From contig CM026397.1 in NCBI GenBank assembly GCA_014843695.1, positions 39,636,062 to 39,700,061 of the forward strand: a stretch of 64,000 nt of DNA. The letters are read 5' to 3'. This document shows positions 22,655 to 37,100 of this stretch, piece after piece. Position numbers and translations under genes: made by a program. The stretch comes from Archivesica marissinica. Its lineage: Eukaryota; Mollusca; Bivalvia; Venerida; Vesicomyidae. The stretch's first letter is position 1. Every line of letters begins with the position of its first letter. The notes beneath the pieces were generated by a model, which was not told where the DNA came from, made no database searches, and worked only from the letters and a program-made list of their open reading frames with translations.

Positions 22655-24013
22655 TGAACAGTTGATTGAACAATACGTTAATTGATTGAACAATACATTA
22701 GTTGATTGAACAATACATTAGTTGATTGAACAATACATTAGTTGATTGAACAATACATTAGTTGATTGAACAGTTGATTGAACAGTTGATTGACCAATAC
22801 GTTAGTTGATTGAACAATACGTTAGTTGATTGAACAATACGTTAGTTGATTGAACAATACATTAGTTGATTGAACAATACGTTAGTTGATTGAACAGTTG
22901 ATTGAACAATACGTTAGTTGATTGAACAGTTGATTGAACAGTTGATTGAACAGTTGATTGAACAATATGTTAGTTGATTGAACAATACATTAGTTAATTG
23001 AACAATACATTAGTTGATTGAACAATACGTTAATTGATTGAACAGTTGATTGAACAATACGTTAGTTGATTGAACAATTGATTGAACAATACGTTAGTTG
23101 ATTGAACAGTTGATTGAACAATACGTTAGTTGATTGAACAGTTGATTGAACAATACGTTAGTTGATTGAACAGTTGATTGAACAATACGTTAGTTGATTG
23201 AACAGTTGATTGAATAATACGTTAGTTGATTGAACAGTTGATTGAACAATATGTTAGTTGATTGAACAGTTGATTGAACAATACGTTAGTTGATTGAACA
23301 GTTGATTGAACAATACGTTAGTTGATTGAACAGTTGATTGAACAATACGTTAGTTGATTGAACAGTTGATTGAATAATACGTTAGTTGATTGAACAGTTG
23401 ATTGAACAATACGTTAGTTGATTGAACAGTTGATTGAACAATACGTTAGTTGATTGAACAGTTGATTGAACAATACGTTAGTTGATTGAACAGTTGATTG
23501 AACAATACGTTAGTTGATTGAACAGTTGATTGAATAATACGTTAGTTGATTGAACAATACATTAGTTGATTGAACAGTTGATTGAATAATACGTTAGTTG
23601 ATTGAACAATTGATTGAACAATACGTTAATTGATTGAACAGTTGATTGAATAATATGTTAGTTGATTGAACAGTTGATTGAACAATACGTTAGTTGATTG
23701 AACAATTGATTGAACAATACGTTAGTTGATTGAACAGTTGATTGAATAATATGTTAGTTGATTGAACAGTTGATTGAACAATACGTTAGTTGATTGAACA
23801 ATTGATTGAATACTATGTTAGTTGATTGAACAGTTGATTGAACAATACGTTAGTTGATTGAAAAAAACGTTAGTTGATTAAACAGTTGATTGAACAATAC
23901 ATTAGTTGATTGAACAGTTCATTGAACAATACGTTAGTTGATTGAACAGTTCATTGAACAATACATTAGTTGATTGAACAGTTCATTGAATAATACGTTA
24001 GTTGATTGAACAG
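22655..24013. repeat. 20/32-bp composite minisatellite
   Basis: The basic module is GTTGATTGAACAATACGTTA (20 bp), with an optional extra GTTGATTGAACA (12 bp). The left third is mainly 20-bp units with ATTA/GTTA variation. From about 23040 the 32-bp dimer predominates, so the array has evolved a higher-order unit. It lies about 0.5 kb from the EIPR1 start codon. Confidence 0.95.
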
Positions 24014-24240
24014 TTCCGATGTCAAATTCAGCAAAACCTCGCGCTATCCAGGGACATGCTTTATCTGTTTATATCTAGAGTGGTGAAACCAATGCTTGGT
24101 GTATTCCTATGCTAGGCATATTTGTCCATTTACATCCGTATTTATATAGTTCTAGATTATCTGTGATGTACTTATTTTTTAAATTTTGGACAAAATGATG
24201 CGGACTACAAAATGTAACTTGCCTACATGTACATTTGTAT

Positions 24241-24872
24241 ATACACACCTGACATTCTGTTAGTGGGTAGGGAATATATACATGTAGGCAGCTACACACC
24301 TGACATTCTGTTAGTGGGTAGGGAATATATACATGTAGGCAGCTACACACCTGACATTCTGTTAGTGGGTAGGGAATATATACATGTAGGCAGCTACACA
24401 CCTGACATTCTGTTAGTGGGTAGGGAATATATACATGTAGGCAGCTACACACCTGACATTCTGTTAGTGGGTAGGGAATATATACATGTAGGCAGCTACA
24501 CACCTGACATTCTGTTAGTGGGTAGGGAATATATACATGTAGGCAGCTACACACCTGACATTCTGTTAGTGGGTAGGGAATGTATACATGTAGGCAGCTA
24601 CACACCTGACATTCTGTTAGTGGGTAGGGAATGTATACATCATTTACATGTAGGCAGCTACATGCCTGACATTCGGATAGTGGGTAGGGAATGTATACAT
24701 GTAGGCAGCTACACGCCTGACATTCGGTTAGTGGGTAGGGAATGTATACATCATTTACATGTAGGCAGCTACACGCCTGACATTCGGTTAGTGGGTAGGG
24801 AATGTATACATGTAGGCAGCTACACGCCTGACATTCGGTTAGTGGGTAGGGAATGTATACATGTAGGCAGCT
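24241..24872. repeat. 51-bp minisatellite, about 12 copies
   Basis: The unit CACACCTGACATTCTGTTAG plus TGGGTAGGGAATATATACAT and GTAGGCAGCTA repeats every 51 bp. The right-hand units change to TGTATAC, ATTCGG and CACGCC, and two gain a 9-bp CATCATTTA insert. Both strands stay open because 51 is divisible by three. It sits 200 bp upstream of the TRAPPC12 start codon. Confidence 0.95.
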
Positions 24873-24990
24873 AAATAGGTTGCTTAATAGAGTGTAAATG
24901 TATAATAAAACAACATATTGGGAATCTGGAAACTGGCTCCTTAATACATGTTGGCAGCTTAATGGAGGTGCCACTAACACAGGTTTGAAT
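24873..24990. mobile_element. CAGTCAAACCTG-family TIR element fragment
   Basis: It shares GGTTGCTTAATAGAG and TTGGGAATCTGGAAACTGGC with 48120-48200, and ends in ACACAGGTTTGAA, the inverted end of the 8516-8697 element. It lies just upstream of the TRAPPC12 start codon and may therefore be part of its 5' region. Confidence 0.6.
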
Positions 24991-25075
24991 ATAGATATAT
25001 TATGAACATTTATGTAGTCATTGTTATGATTTAAAGACTACAGGTGGTCCCGTGTTGTCGGTATTAACTGGGAAT

Positions 25076-25178
25076 ATGTCTGTGCCGGTGGATCCACAGA
25101 ATGTAACACATCTACTGGAGGATGAAAATGAGGAAGAGGAACATTTTCCACAACAAACTTGTCAACATTTATCCCCAG
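25076..25178 (+). CDS. TRAPPC12: TRAPPC12 coding exon 1
   Basis: ATG at 25076 encodes [17 protein letters not shown], then a run of glutamates, up to QHLSP. The donor is CCCCAG|GTATGT, phase 1. The acidic composition fits the TRAPPC12 N-terminus, and phase 1 matches exon 2 exactly (joined codon GAT). An in-frame GTG lies upstream, but the first ATG is preferred. A possible acceptor, GACTACAG at about 25042, would mean a non-coding exon further upstream. Confidence 0.82.
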
Positions 25179-28100
25179 GTATGTTCACTCTTTCTGAATC
25201 CTCCTCCCCTAGATGGATCATAAGGTCTTCACTACACTGTTCTGTCGGGGCTCTGACCTTGCTTCCTGCTTGGCTTCTTCTTTCTCCGCAGGAGACCACA
25301 CAAACAATTAGCATATAGAAAATGGGGGTATCCTTTTAGAAAGGTCATCTATCTACCTAATGTAGACAGCTGGTGGTTTAACCCCTAACCTGGCGAATAA
25401 ATTGGAAGGAATGTGGAAACAACATAGATCCAGAAGAGCCGCAGCGTAATGCCGTCTGATCTGGTTCAATGCTGTTTGCAAAAGCGATATTAGTTGTGAT
25501 TTCCAGGTTACGGGTTAAAGACATTGGGCCGACCTAGATTATGGACAAGTCTGGCAGGTTACGGGTTAAAGACATTGGGCTGACCTAGATTACGGACAAG
25601 TCTGGCAGGTTAAGGGTTAAAGACATTGGGCCGACCTAGATTACGGACAAGTCTGGTAGGTTAAGGGTTAAAGGCATTGGGCCGACCTAGATTACGGACA
25701 AGTCTGGCAGGTGAACTTACAGCAATGCATGGATGTTACTGTTATATTACCAGTCAATACTAGTAACTAGTGAGGCCCAGGCAGAGTTATCGATTAATCA
25801 ATTAATTTTATTTGAATGTTAAAGCAGCATTATATCGTATGAAATAAAAGATATTTGAAAAATTCAAATTTTACGTATGGGTAGCAATGCTGCTACACAT
25901 TCTAACATTATACCTTGGATGCTTATGCTCATTTGGTAAACAGTGTTTTCTTTGCGATAAAACAAACTCGAAACCGAAAGTAGGACTTTCCAAGTCGATC
26001 GGTCACGCACTTGTTTATAACCGGAATGCATGGTCCGCACTTGTTTACATTTGGAATGCATTGTTCCTATTTGTCCCACGTTGTCGTTGTAATTAAATTA
26101 CTTGATAAGTTGATTCATACCTCTGTTAGTTAAGTCTTTTAGGGACATTTCTACATCCCCGAGAGGGGTTCGACAGTAGAGGAAGATAGATATATAGTCT
26201 TTCATTTTCAAAATATATACGTTGTTTTCTACATCCTCTGTTGTTTCACGCATGCGCGCTGTGCGTGTTTACATTTCGTGTGTTGATAAACAAATTTGCG
26301 TATACGACGGTTTAAATTTATTGGAATTTTATCGTTTCTGAGCGACTATTTCGATTTTTTGTAAACACACACACATTAGTATTTATATTTTACCCAAAAC
26401 ATTCTTTATTACGATGTAATGCTGCTTTAAATATTTCTAGGGACATTAATTAACATCAATATGGTATATATAAACCCCCATAAAGTTATGTTATAACATT
26501 AATCTGTCGGGGCATCAAAATATACACTGCAAATATTATATTACATTTGTAGAACAGTTCCAAGTGAGTTTATCATGTAGCATGAGGAAAGCAATCATAA
26601 GTAGTATATATACTGTTCCTTTCATCCGCGTACATCACTTTAAGCCTATTTTCACTAGTTGCATGTACAGTGTACATATACTAGACATTTTTGTGTTTTA
26701 CGTTTATTTATCGTCGCTACCGGTTGCCCATATGAGAGCGACACCTCCTGAAGAGATTAGTCATTTTAGATTTTGGAGGACAGTGCTATAGACAGAGACC
26801 CATTCCAGAGTCTCCTCTGGTTCTTTTATGTGCACGGTATAAATCACCGACACAAGACCTCGGTTTAACGTCCCATCTGAAAGACTTAATTTTATTAGAG
26901 TCAGACGGGGGATCGAACCTGCGATCCCTGGATTACCAGTCCAGCGTGTTACCACTGGGCTACAGATCCGTCCGTTAGAAATATTTGCTGCTGATCCATC
27001 CATAAAAAAGTCTTTGTTTGGCATGATGCCAAAAATAAATAAACACAAAACCCACACTCTCAAATGAATGATCCAGGATCACTTAGACCTCTTGTTAAAT
27101 GTATAAAGAGTAGCAGTTATGTTTTTGCATTTATTTATCGTCGCTACCGGTGGAACATATGAGCGACGCCTACTTAACCCTTTCCTTCATAGAGATTTAG
27201 GTTAATATACTATTATATCTCCATACAAACGACAGTCATTTAGCTATCATGCAGTGGATAAGTAGTTGCAATATCTACCCCACCTCCATAGATATTACTG
27301 GGACTACATGAGATTCTGACCTTTATTATGAACATTGGTTTGGCTACTACATTGTCAATGTATGTCGTATTGGTAATTGCATCAAGAGGTGCTTCTATGA
27401 GGGAAAGGGTTAAGAAATTAGTAACTTTAGAGGATAGTGCAATAATACAGACAGAGACCCATTCTAGAATCTACTTGTTCTTTTACAATGTACGTGAATG
27501 GTGTAAAGCACCGATGCAAGACTGGTTTAATGTTCCATTTGAAAGACTTTTAATATTATTAGGGTCAGATGGGGATCGAACCTGCAATCTCTGGATTTGC
27601 AGTGCAAAGTGTTAACCACTGGACTATCGACCTGACTCTGTAGCAGTTAGTCTACCCTTACAAGTATTTATAGAAGTCCTTACAAGTACTTATAGAAGTC
27701 CTTAAAAGTACTTATAGATAGAAGTCCTTACAAGTATTTATAGAAGTCCTTACAAGTACTTATAGAAGTCCTTAAAAGTACTTATAGATAGAAGTCCTTA
27801 CAAGTATTTATAGAAGTCCTTACAAGTATTTATAGAAGTCCTTACAAGTACATGTAGAAGTCCTTAAAAGTACTTATAGATAGAAGTCCTTACAAGTATT
27901 TATAGAAGTCCTTACAAGTACTTATAGAAGTCCTTAAATGTACTTATAGATAGAAGTCCTTACAAGTATTTATAGAAGTCCTTACAAGTACTTGTAGAAG
28001 TCCTTAAAAGTACTTATAGATAGAAGTCCTTACAAGTATTTATAGAAGTCCTTACAAGTATTTATAGAAGTCCTTACAAGTACATGTAGAAGTCCTTAAA

Positions 28101-31100
28101 AGTACTTATAGATAGAAGTCCTTACAAGTTCTTATAGAAGTCCTTAAAAGTACTTATAGATAGAAGTCCTTACAAGTATTTATAGAAGTCCTTACAAGTT
28201 CTTATAGAAGTCCTTAAAAGTACTTATAGATAGAAGTCCTTACAAGTATTTATAGAAGTCCTTACAAGTTCTTATAGAAGTCCTTAAAAGTACTTATATA
28301 AGTCCTTGCAAGTACTTATAGATAGAAGTCCTTACAAGTACTTATAGAAGTCCTTACAAGTACTTATAGAAGTCCTTACAAGTTCTTATTGAAGTCCTTA
28401 CAAGTACTTATAGAAGTCCTTACACGTACTTATAGAAGTCCTTACAAGTAGTTATAGAAGTCCTTACAAGTACTTATAGAAGTCCTTACAAATACTTATA
28501 GAAGTCCTTACACGTACTTATAGAAGTCCTTACAATACTTATAGAAGTCCTTACAAATACTTATAGAAGTCCTTACACGTACTTATAGAAGTCCTTACAA
28601 TACTTATAGAAGTCCTTACAAGTACTTATAGAAGTTCCTTACAAGTACTTATAGAAGTCCTTACCAGTACTTATAGAAGTCCTTACAAGTAGTTATAAAA
28701 GTCCTTACCAGTATTTATAGAAGTCCTTACAAATACTTATAGAAGTTCTTACAAGTACTTATAGAAAAGTCCTTACCAGTATTTATAGAAGTCCTTACAA
28801 CTACTTATAGAAGTCCTTACCAGTATTTATAGAAGTCCTTACAAATACTTATAGAAGTCCTTACAAGTACTTATAGAAGTTCCTTACAAATACTTATAGA
28901 AGTCCTTACCAGTATTTATAGAAGTCCTTACAAATACTTATAGAAGTCCTTACAAGTACTTATAGAAGTTCCTTACAAGTACTTATAGAAGTCCTTAGAA
29001 ATACTTATAGAAGTCCTTACCAGTACTTATAGAAGTCCTTACAAGTAGTTATAGAAGTCCTTACCAGTATTTATAGAAGTCCTTACAAATACTTATAGAA
29101 GTCCTTACAAATACTTATAGAAGTCCTTACAAGTACTTATAGAAGTTCCTTACAAGTACTTATAGAAGTCCTTACAAATACTTATAGAAGTCCTTACAAG
29201 TATTTATAGAAGTCCTTACAAATACTTATAGAAGTTCTTACAAGTACTTATAGAAGTTCCTTACCAGTATTTATAGAAGTCCTTACAGTTACTTATAGAA
29301 GTCCTTACCAGTATTTATAGAAGTCCTTACAAATACTTATAGAAGTTCTTACAGTTACTTATAGAAGTCCTTACCAGTATTTATAGAAGTCCTTACAAAT
29401 ACTTATAGAAGTCCTTACAAGTACTTATAGAAGTCCTTACAAGTACTTATAGAAGTCCTTACAAGTACTTATAGAAGTCCTTACAAGTACTTATAGAAGT
29501 CCTTACAAGTACTTATAGAAGTCCTTACAAGTAATTTCAGCACCTTTTACTGAACCGTCCTTATTTTGGGTAGGTAGATCAGCAACTTTGTTTTTGTTTT
29601 GCTTTAAATAAAGAAAAAGAACCAAAATTATCTTCAAATATGTAAAGAAATATTGAATGTGCGTCGCTACCCGTAGTTAGAGAAAGGATAATTCAAAGTA
29701 TTCACAAATCATATGACATAAGCAGTTATACTGAACATTTGAAATGTAAACTGAAATAGAGATGTCACACATTTACCATGCTACTATGTCTTTATTAATA
29801 TGAAACTACAATCAAGAGAAAATCAATATAATGTACTTAGTTACCGGAGTTCAAAAACTGACTTAGAACAGCTGGTGTGTGTATCAAATTAATGTGCCAT
29901 CATGACATGTTATGACAGTCAATGATGCTAATGTGTCTACGGTAGTAGTTGATGTGATGCTCGCATAGCCAACATATAGACACAATTAAACTGCATCATT
30001 TACATTTGGCTTAATAAACAATCAGCTGTTATTACTATGAGAAAGATATTCCAGGAATGGTTAAAAGAAATAGGTATGTTTTGCATTACATTATGTGTTG
30101 AAATTGATTTATTTTTATTAGATGCAGGGAATGGAATGCGTCACTCGTCAACCACGGATACACTCGACTCCGTAAATCTAGATCTTCCAACACAGGAGCA
30201 AGATCTGGAAGCCGAGCAACTAACATCCGAGCAAAATGCAGGGCTCATGCCACCAACAACGGAGCAGAGGTTAGATACACAAACCACTGAACAACAGTGT
30301 ATCATGGCAATAGATCCAATACAGGATTCTGAGACTGCCGTAGATAACACTGGAGAGAAAATAAGTGTTACAGATTCACCACATACGGAAGCAGTAACTT
30401 GTCAAAACGAAGATCTTTTCTTTTCAATTGATGGAAAAGAAGAAGCCGTTGCATCTCCAATATCACCGCTATCATTAAGTAAATATTTTGGTAAAGAAGC
30501 CAGTCCGGATGACCCATTTGAAACTAGTATATTCGATACTATTGGAGAAACTGAAACAAGTAATATGGTTTCAGCTGACACTGTTCAAGTTGTTGATGTT
30601 GCTAAGGGAATAGATGATGATTATGTAAAACAAGAAGAAATAGTTAATGAAATGACTGACTTAACATTAGATGACTCTAAAGATTTCTTTGATGAAGTAA
30701 GTGAAGAGAGTAGCAAAGACATTAATGTTAATAACAACCGTGATATCAGAAAGAGTGAAGATTTCAATGTAGATTTTGATTTAGGATTGGACAGTACTGA
30801 TCAGATTGAAAAACCAGTTGACATTGAAGAGAAGGATGATTTTGAATCTTTCACTGCGTATGCTGCAGACTCTGAAGCTTTAGATGCTCTAGGAATGTCT
30901 CCTGCTGCACCTTCTTTTATGACAGAAACAAATATAACCGATTACTTCAGACAGACTAGTCAAGCGGAGAGTGTCCATTCGCTTGGTATTGGTCGACAAC
31001 TGTCACATTCCAGCGGTAGATCTAATCAGGACACTTGTGCAGCAGCTGAAACTTTAGAAGATGTGAGGGACAATGGTAGCTTCCAGCCAGTTTCCATCCC

Positions 31101-34100
31101 ACCACGTGTAGATAAATCTGAGTCTTCCCTTCCAACCCCAGATATGTCACAACACACATCACTGATAAAGGAGGCGGAGTCAAGGGGAGCAGAGTCGGTG
31201 GAAAATACGCCCACTCATCACCTGATGTTTCCGCCTTCAACCACATTATCTCCAGTAGATAGTCCGGTACATCAGCCATTGTTCAACAACACCCCTGGTG
31301 AAGTATATGTTTTACTTTATGATTTCCATTGAAATTTATCAGTGAAATAAAATGTGTTGTTTCACTGGTTCACATTTGATGCAGTTAACTAACACATTGT
31401 ATTCACATTTGAAGCAGTGAACTAACACATTGTATTCCCATTTGAAGCAGTGAACTAACACATTGTATTCCCATTTGAAGCAGTGAACTAACACATTGTA
31501 TTCCCATTTGAAGCAGTGAACTAACACATTGTATTCACATTTGAAGCAGTGAACTAACACATTGTATTCACATTTGAAGCAGTGAACTAACACATTGTAT
31601 TCACATTTGAAGCAGTGAACTAACACATTGTATTCACATTGAAGCAGTTAACTAACACATTGTATTAACATTTGAAGCAGTGAACTAACACATTGTATTA
31701 ACATTTGAAGCAGTGAACTAACACATTGTATTCACATTTGAAGCAGTGAACTAACACATTGTATTAACATTTGAAGCAGTGAACTAACACATTGTATTAA
31801 CATTTGAAGCAGTGAACTAACACATTGTATTAACATTTGAAGCAGTGAACTAACACATTGTATTAACATTTGAAGCAGTGAACTAACACATTGTATTCAC
31901 ATTGCTTTACGTTTATTGTTTCAAGCTATAGCAGTATGAAATATGATAAGCGTGAATGGTTTCAGACTCAATTTGTCAGTGATTTTCATTTATTATTATG
32001 TCATCTAAACGTAACACATACGAAATATAATATGAAATACAATATAAAATACAATATGATATACAATATGATATACAATATAAAATACAATATGATATAC
32101 AATGTGATATACGATATGATATACAATATGATATACAATATGATATACAATATAAAATACAATATGATATACAATATGATATACAATATAATATACAATA
32201 TGATATACAATATGATATACAATATAATATACAATATGATATACAATATGATATACAATATAAAATACAATATGATATACAATATGATATACAATATAAT
32301 ATACAATATGATATACAATATGATATACAATATAAAATACAATATGATATACAATATGATATACAATATAATATACAATATGATATACAATATGATATAC
32401 AATATAATATACAATATAATATACAATATGATATACAATATAATATACAATATAATATACAATGTGATATACAATATGATATACAATATAATATACAATA
32501 ATATACAATATGATATACAATATAATATACAATATAATATACAATATGATATACAATATGATATACAATATAATATACAATATGATATACAATATGATAT
32601 ACAATATAATATACAATATAATATACAATATGATATACAATATAATATACAATATAATATACAATGTGATATACAATGTGATATACAATGTGATATACAA
32701 TATGATATACAATATAAAATACAATATGATATACAATATGATATACAATATAATATACAATATAATATACACTGTGATATATAATATAATATACAATATA
32801 ATATACACTGTGATATACAATATGATATACAATATAATATACAATATAATATACAATATAATATACAATATGATATACAATATGATATACAATATAATAT
32901 ACAATATAATATACACTGTGATATACAATATAATATACAATATAATATACAATATAATATACAATGTGATATACAATGTGATATACAATGTGATATACAA
33001 TGTGATATACAATGTGATATACAATATGATATACAATATAATATACAATGTGATATACAATATAAAATACAATGTGATATACAATGTGATATACAATATG
33101 ATATACAATGTGATATACAATGTGATATACAATATAATATACAATGTGATATACAATGTGATATACAATATGATATACAATATAATATACAATATAATAT
33201 ACAATGTGATATACAATGTGATATACAATGTGATATACAATGTGATATACAATATGATATACAATATAATATACAATGTGATATACCATATAAAATACAA
33301 TGTGATATACAATATGATATACAATGTGATATACAATATGATATACAATATAATATACAATATGATATACAATATGATATACAATGTGATATACAATGTG
33401 ATATACAATATGATATACAATGTGATATACAATGTGATATACAATGTGATATACAATATGATATACAATATAAAATACAATATGATATACAATATGATAT
33501 ACAATATAATATACAATATAATATACAATATGATATATAATATAATATACAATATAATATACAATGTGATATACAATGTGATATACAATATAATATACAA
33601 TATAATATACAATGTGATATACAATGTGATATACAATGTGATATACAATGTGATATACAATGTGATATACAATATGATATACAATATAATATACAATGTG
33701 ATATACAATATAAAATACAATGTGATATACAATGTGATATACAATGTGATATACAATGTGATATACAATGTGATATACAATATAATATACAATGTGATAT
33801 ACAATGTGATATACAATGTGATATACAATATGATATACAATGTAATATACAATGTAATATACAATGTGATATACAATGTGATATACAATGTGATATACAA
33901 TGTGATATACAATATGATATACAATATAATATACAATGTGATATACATATAAAATACAATGTGATATACAATATGATATACAATGTGATATACAATATGA
34001 TATACAATGTGATATACAATGTGATATACAATATGATATACAATGTGATATACAATATGATATACAATGTGATATACAATGTGATATACAATATGATATA

Positions 34101-37100
34101 CAATATAAATACAATGTGATATACTGTGATATACAATGTGATATACTGTGATATACAATGTGATATACAATATAATATACAATTATATACAATATGATAT
34201 ACAATGTGATATACAATGTGATATACAATGTGATATACAATGTGATATACAATGTGATATACAATGTGATATACAATGTGATATACAATGTGATATACAA
34301 TGTGATATACAATGTGATATACAATGTGATATACAATGTGATATACAATGTGATATACAATGTGATATACAATGTGATATACAATGTGATATACAATGTG
34401 ATATACAATGTGATATACAATGTGATATACAATGTGATATACAATGTGATATACTGGTATACAATGTGATATACTGTGATATACAATGTGATATACAATG
34501 TGATATACAATGTGATATACTATGGTATACAATGTGATATACAATGTGATATACAATATGAAATACAATGTGATATACAATGTGATATACAATGTGATAT
34601 ACAATATGAAATACAATGTGATATACGCTGTTGATATCGTATAGCACTAATATTCCTTTTATCCTCGTTAGATATTACCAGTAATATTAATTACTCGTTT
34701 TCTTTTCTTTATGGAATATATTTCTGACGCAGTCTTTTTTGTGACTTCAATCATTTTTGTGACTTCACAGCTAGCGAGCTCGTATCTAAATATAGACACC
34801 ACTGGGAAACCAGTAAATATTAACATTCTGAACACTAAAATCAGCTGTTTTGCCAAGGCCCTAAAACTGTGAAGACATTTGCGCATAATTTATTTACAGT
34901 AGTACTGTTATTGTGGATATTTTTCACTTTGTGTAAAAGCGAGAAAATAGTCCGGCTACAGTCATGATAGAGTTTGAAAACGTTTGATGTGTTACAATGT
35001 CTTGTATCACACTGAAGAATACAACATGTATACTCCAGTCAAGGTAGCTGGAATTGGCATCTAGGTGCAAACTAATTGCAACAGAATTTATTTTAGCAAT
35101 TATGACTATGATAATATGTGAAGCTCTGGATACTAAAAGTTGCACTCTGTACTATTGGCAAAAATTGGTTAAAATGTCCAAGAAAGAGACAACTAACGAA
35201 ATATTTAAATCGCGAAAACACGTTATACTTAGCAATTATTAAATTTGTATATCTAGGACGTGTTAATGTTTTGCTTCTTGGATGTCTTTCACAGTAAAAT
35301 AAAATAAACTACATTTCAAACGTACCCTCTTCTTATTGCACAACAATGTGGCTTTTCATGGGTCCATTTCTGTGTTTATTTTCAATATCTTGCGTGCAAA
35401 CTTACTGGGAGATTGAAAAGTATTCGGTATGGTGGGCTTTGTTTTCCGTCTTTGAATTTTATAATTTCGTAATAATTCAACCCTGGCTCCAACTTTTTTT
35501 GTATGACTAATGTGCAGATGAGCTTTCATTCAGTATGAAAATATCAACTTTTGCAGTTAGTTTGAACCTATATCTATATTGACTGTAGCAGTATCTGTTG
35601 TGGATTTATTATGTGTATCTAATAAAAACAAAATTTAATATCCTCTATTTACTGATATTTGCGATGTAAATTTGTCACGTAACCCGTTACAAGCTTGTTT
35701 TGGTAGATAGCTGATGCAGCATTAATCACCTTAGATACTTGAAACACAATCATTTTGCGGTTCATCGGGTTATGAACAGCGATGACATGGACTGTTGTAA
35801 TTATATCAGTTACAATATTTGTGCATCTGTGCATATTATTGATATAATCTGTGTGTTTGTAGAACATCGGGCGTCTATCAGGAATGTACCGGCGAGCCCT
35901 GAGCACCGAGTGACCGCTTTCCAGAATGGTACCGATGTATCAGAGGATGTATTCTCTGCCAGTCTACAGATGAGTGACTCGGATAGGCAGCATGATGCAT
36001 GGTTACCATCAGAAGCTACCAAGAATATCCTTATAGACATGGCAACTCACACCCAGGGAACATACTTCCCGGATACAGAGTTACTGTGCTCACCTTCACT
36101 TGTGATAACAGATTCACAGGTAATAAAGAAGCGTTTCATTTGTAAACACATCAATAATTTATTGCTCCATCAATAAACACCATTGTGCCATTCATAAACA
36201 CAAGTGTTCCATCAATATACACACTCATTCCAATCATATACCAGTACACAAGTGTTCCATCAATATACACACTCATTCCATTCATATACCAGTACACAAG
36301 TGTTCCATCAATATACCAGTACACAAGTGTTCCATCAATATACACACTCATTCCATTCATATACCAGTACACAAGCGTTCCATCAATATACACAATCATT
36401 CCAATCATATACCAGTACACAAGTGCTCCATCAATATACCAGTACACAAGTGTTCCATCAATATACACACTCATTCCATTCATATACCAGTACACAAGCG
36501 TTCCATCAATATACACAATCATTCCAATCATATACCAGTACACAAGTGTTCCATCAATATACCAGTACACAAGTGCTCCATCAATATACCAGTACACAAG
36601 TGTTCCATCAATATACCAGTACACAAGTGTTCCATCAATATACCAGTACACAAGTGCTCCATCAATATACCAGTACACAAGTGTTCCATCAATATACCAG
36701 TACACAAGTGCTCCATCAATATACCAGTACACAAGTGTTCCATTCATATACCAATACACAAGTGCTCCATCAATATACCAGTACACAAGTGCTCCATCAA
36801 TATACCAGTACACAAGTGTTCCATCAATATACACACTCATTCCATTCATATACCAGTACACAAGCATTCCATCAATATACCAGTACACAAGCACTCCATC
36901 AATATACCAGTACACAAGCGTTCCATTCATATACCAGTACACAAGCATTCCATTCATATACCAGTACACAAGTGCTCCATCAATATACCAGTACACAAGT
37001 GTTCCATTCATATACCAGTACACAAGCGTTCCATCAATATACCAGTACACAAACACTCCATCAATATACCAGTACAAAAGTGTTCCATCAATATACACAC

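Larger units (their letters stand above)
22118..25075. promoter_or_regulatory. Divergent intergenic region between EIPR1 and TRAPPC12
   Basis: The two start codons face away from each other, 2.96 kb apart, so both promoters must lie here, possibly as one bidirectional promoter. Most of the interval is repeats: a SINE D/B composite (22356-22580), the 20/32-bp array (22655-24013), the 51-bp array (24241-24872) and a TIR fragment (24873-24990). The least repetitive part, 22118-22355, is next to EIPR1. No TATA box or CpG island was convincing by eye. Confidence 0.4.

Noticed and set aside
24075..24980. 301-codon minus frame and 215-codon plus frame over the 51-bp array
   Set aside because: Tandem repeat translated on both strands, with no independent protein evidence.
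30037..30121. Start of TRAPPC12 at ATG 30037, with or without a 48-nt mini-intron (30074-30121)
   Set aside because: Exon 1 at 25076-25178 has the expected acidic N-terminus, a good donor and exactly matching phase. The 30037 sequence shows no similarity.
31976..34616. Open frames of 725-871 codons in the 12-bp array
   Set aside because: Artefact of a stop-free 12-bp unit; all three minus frames are open at once.
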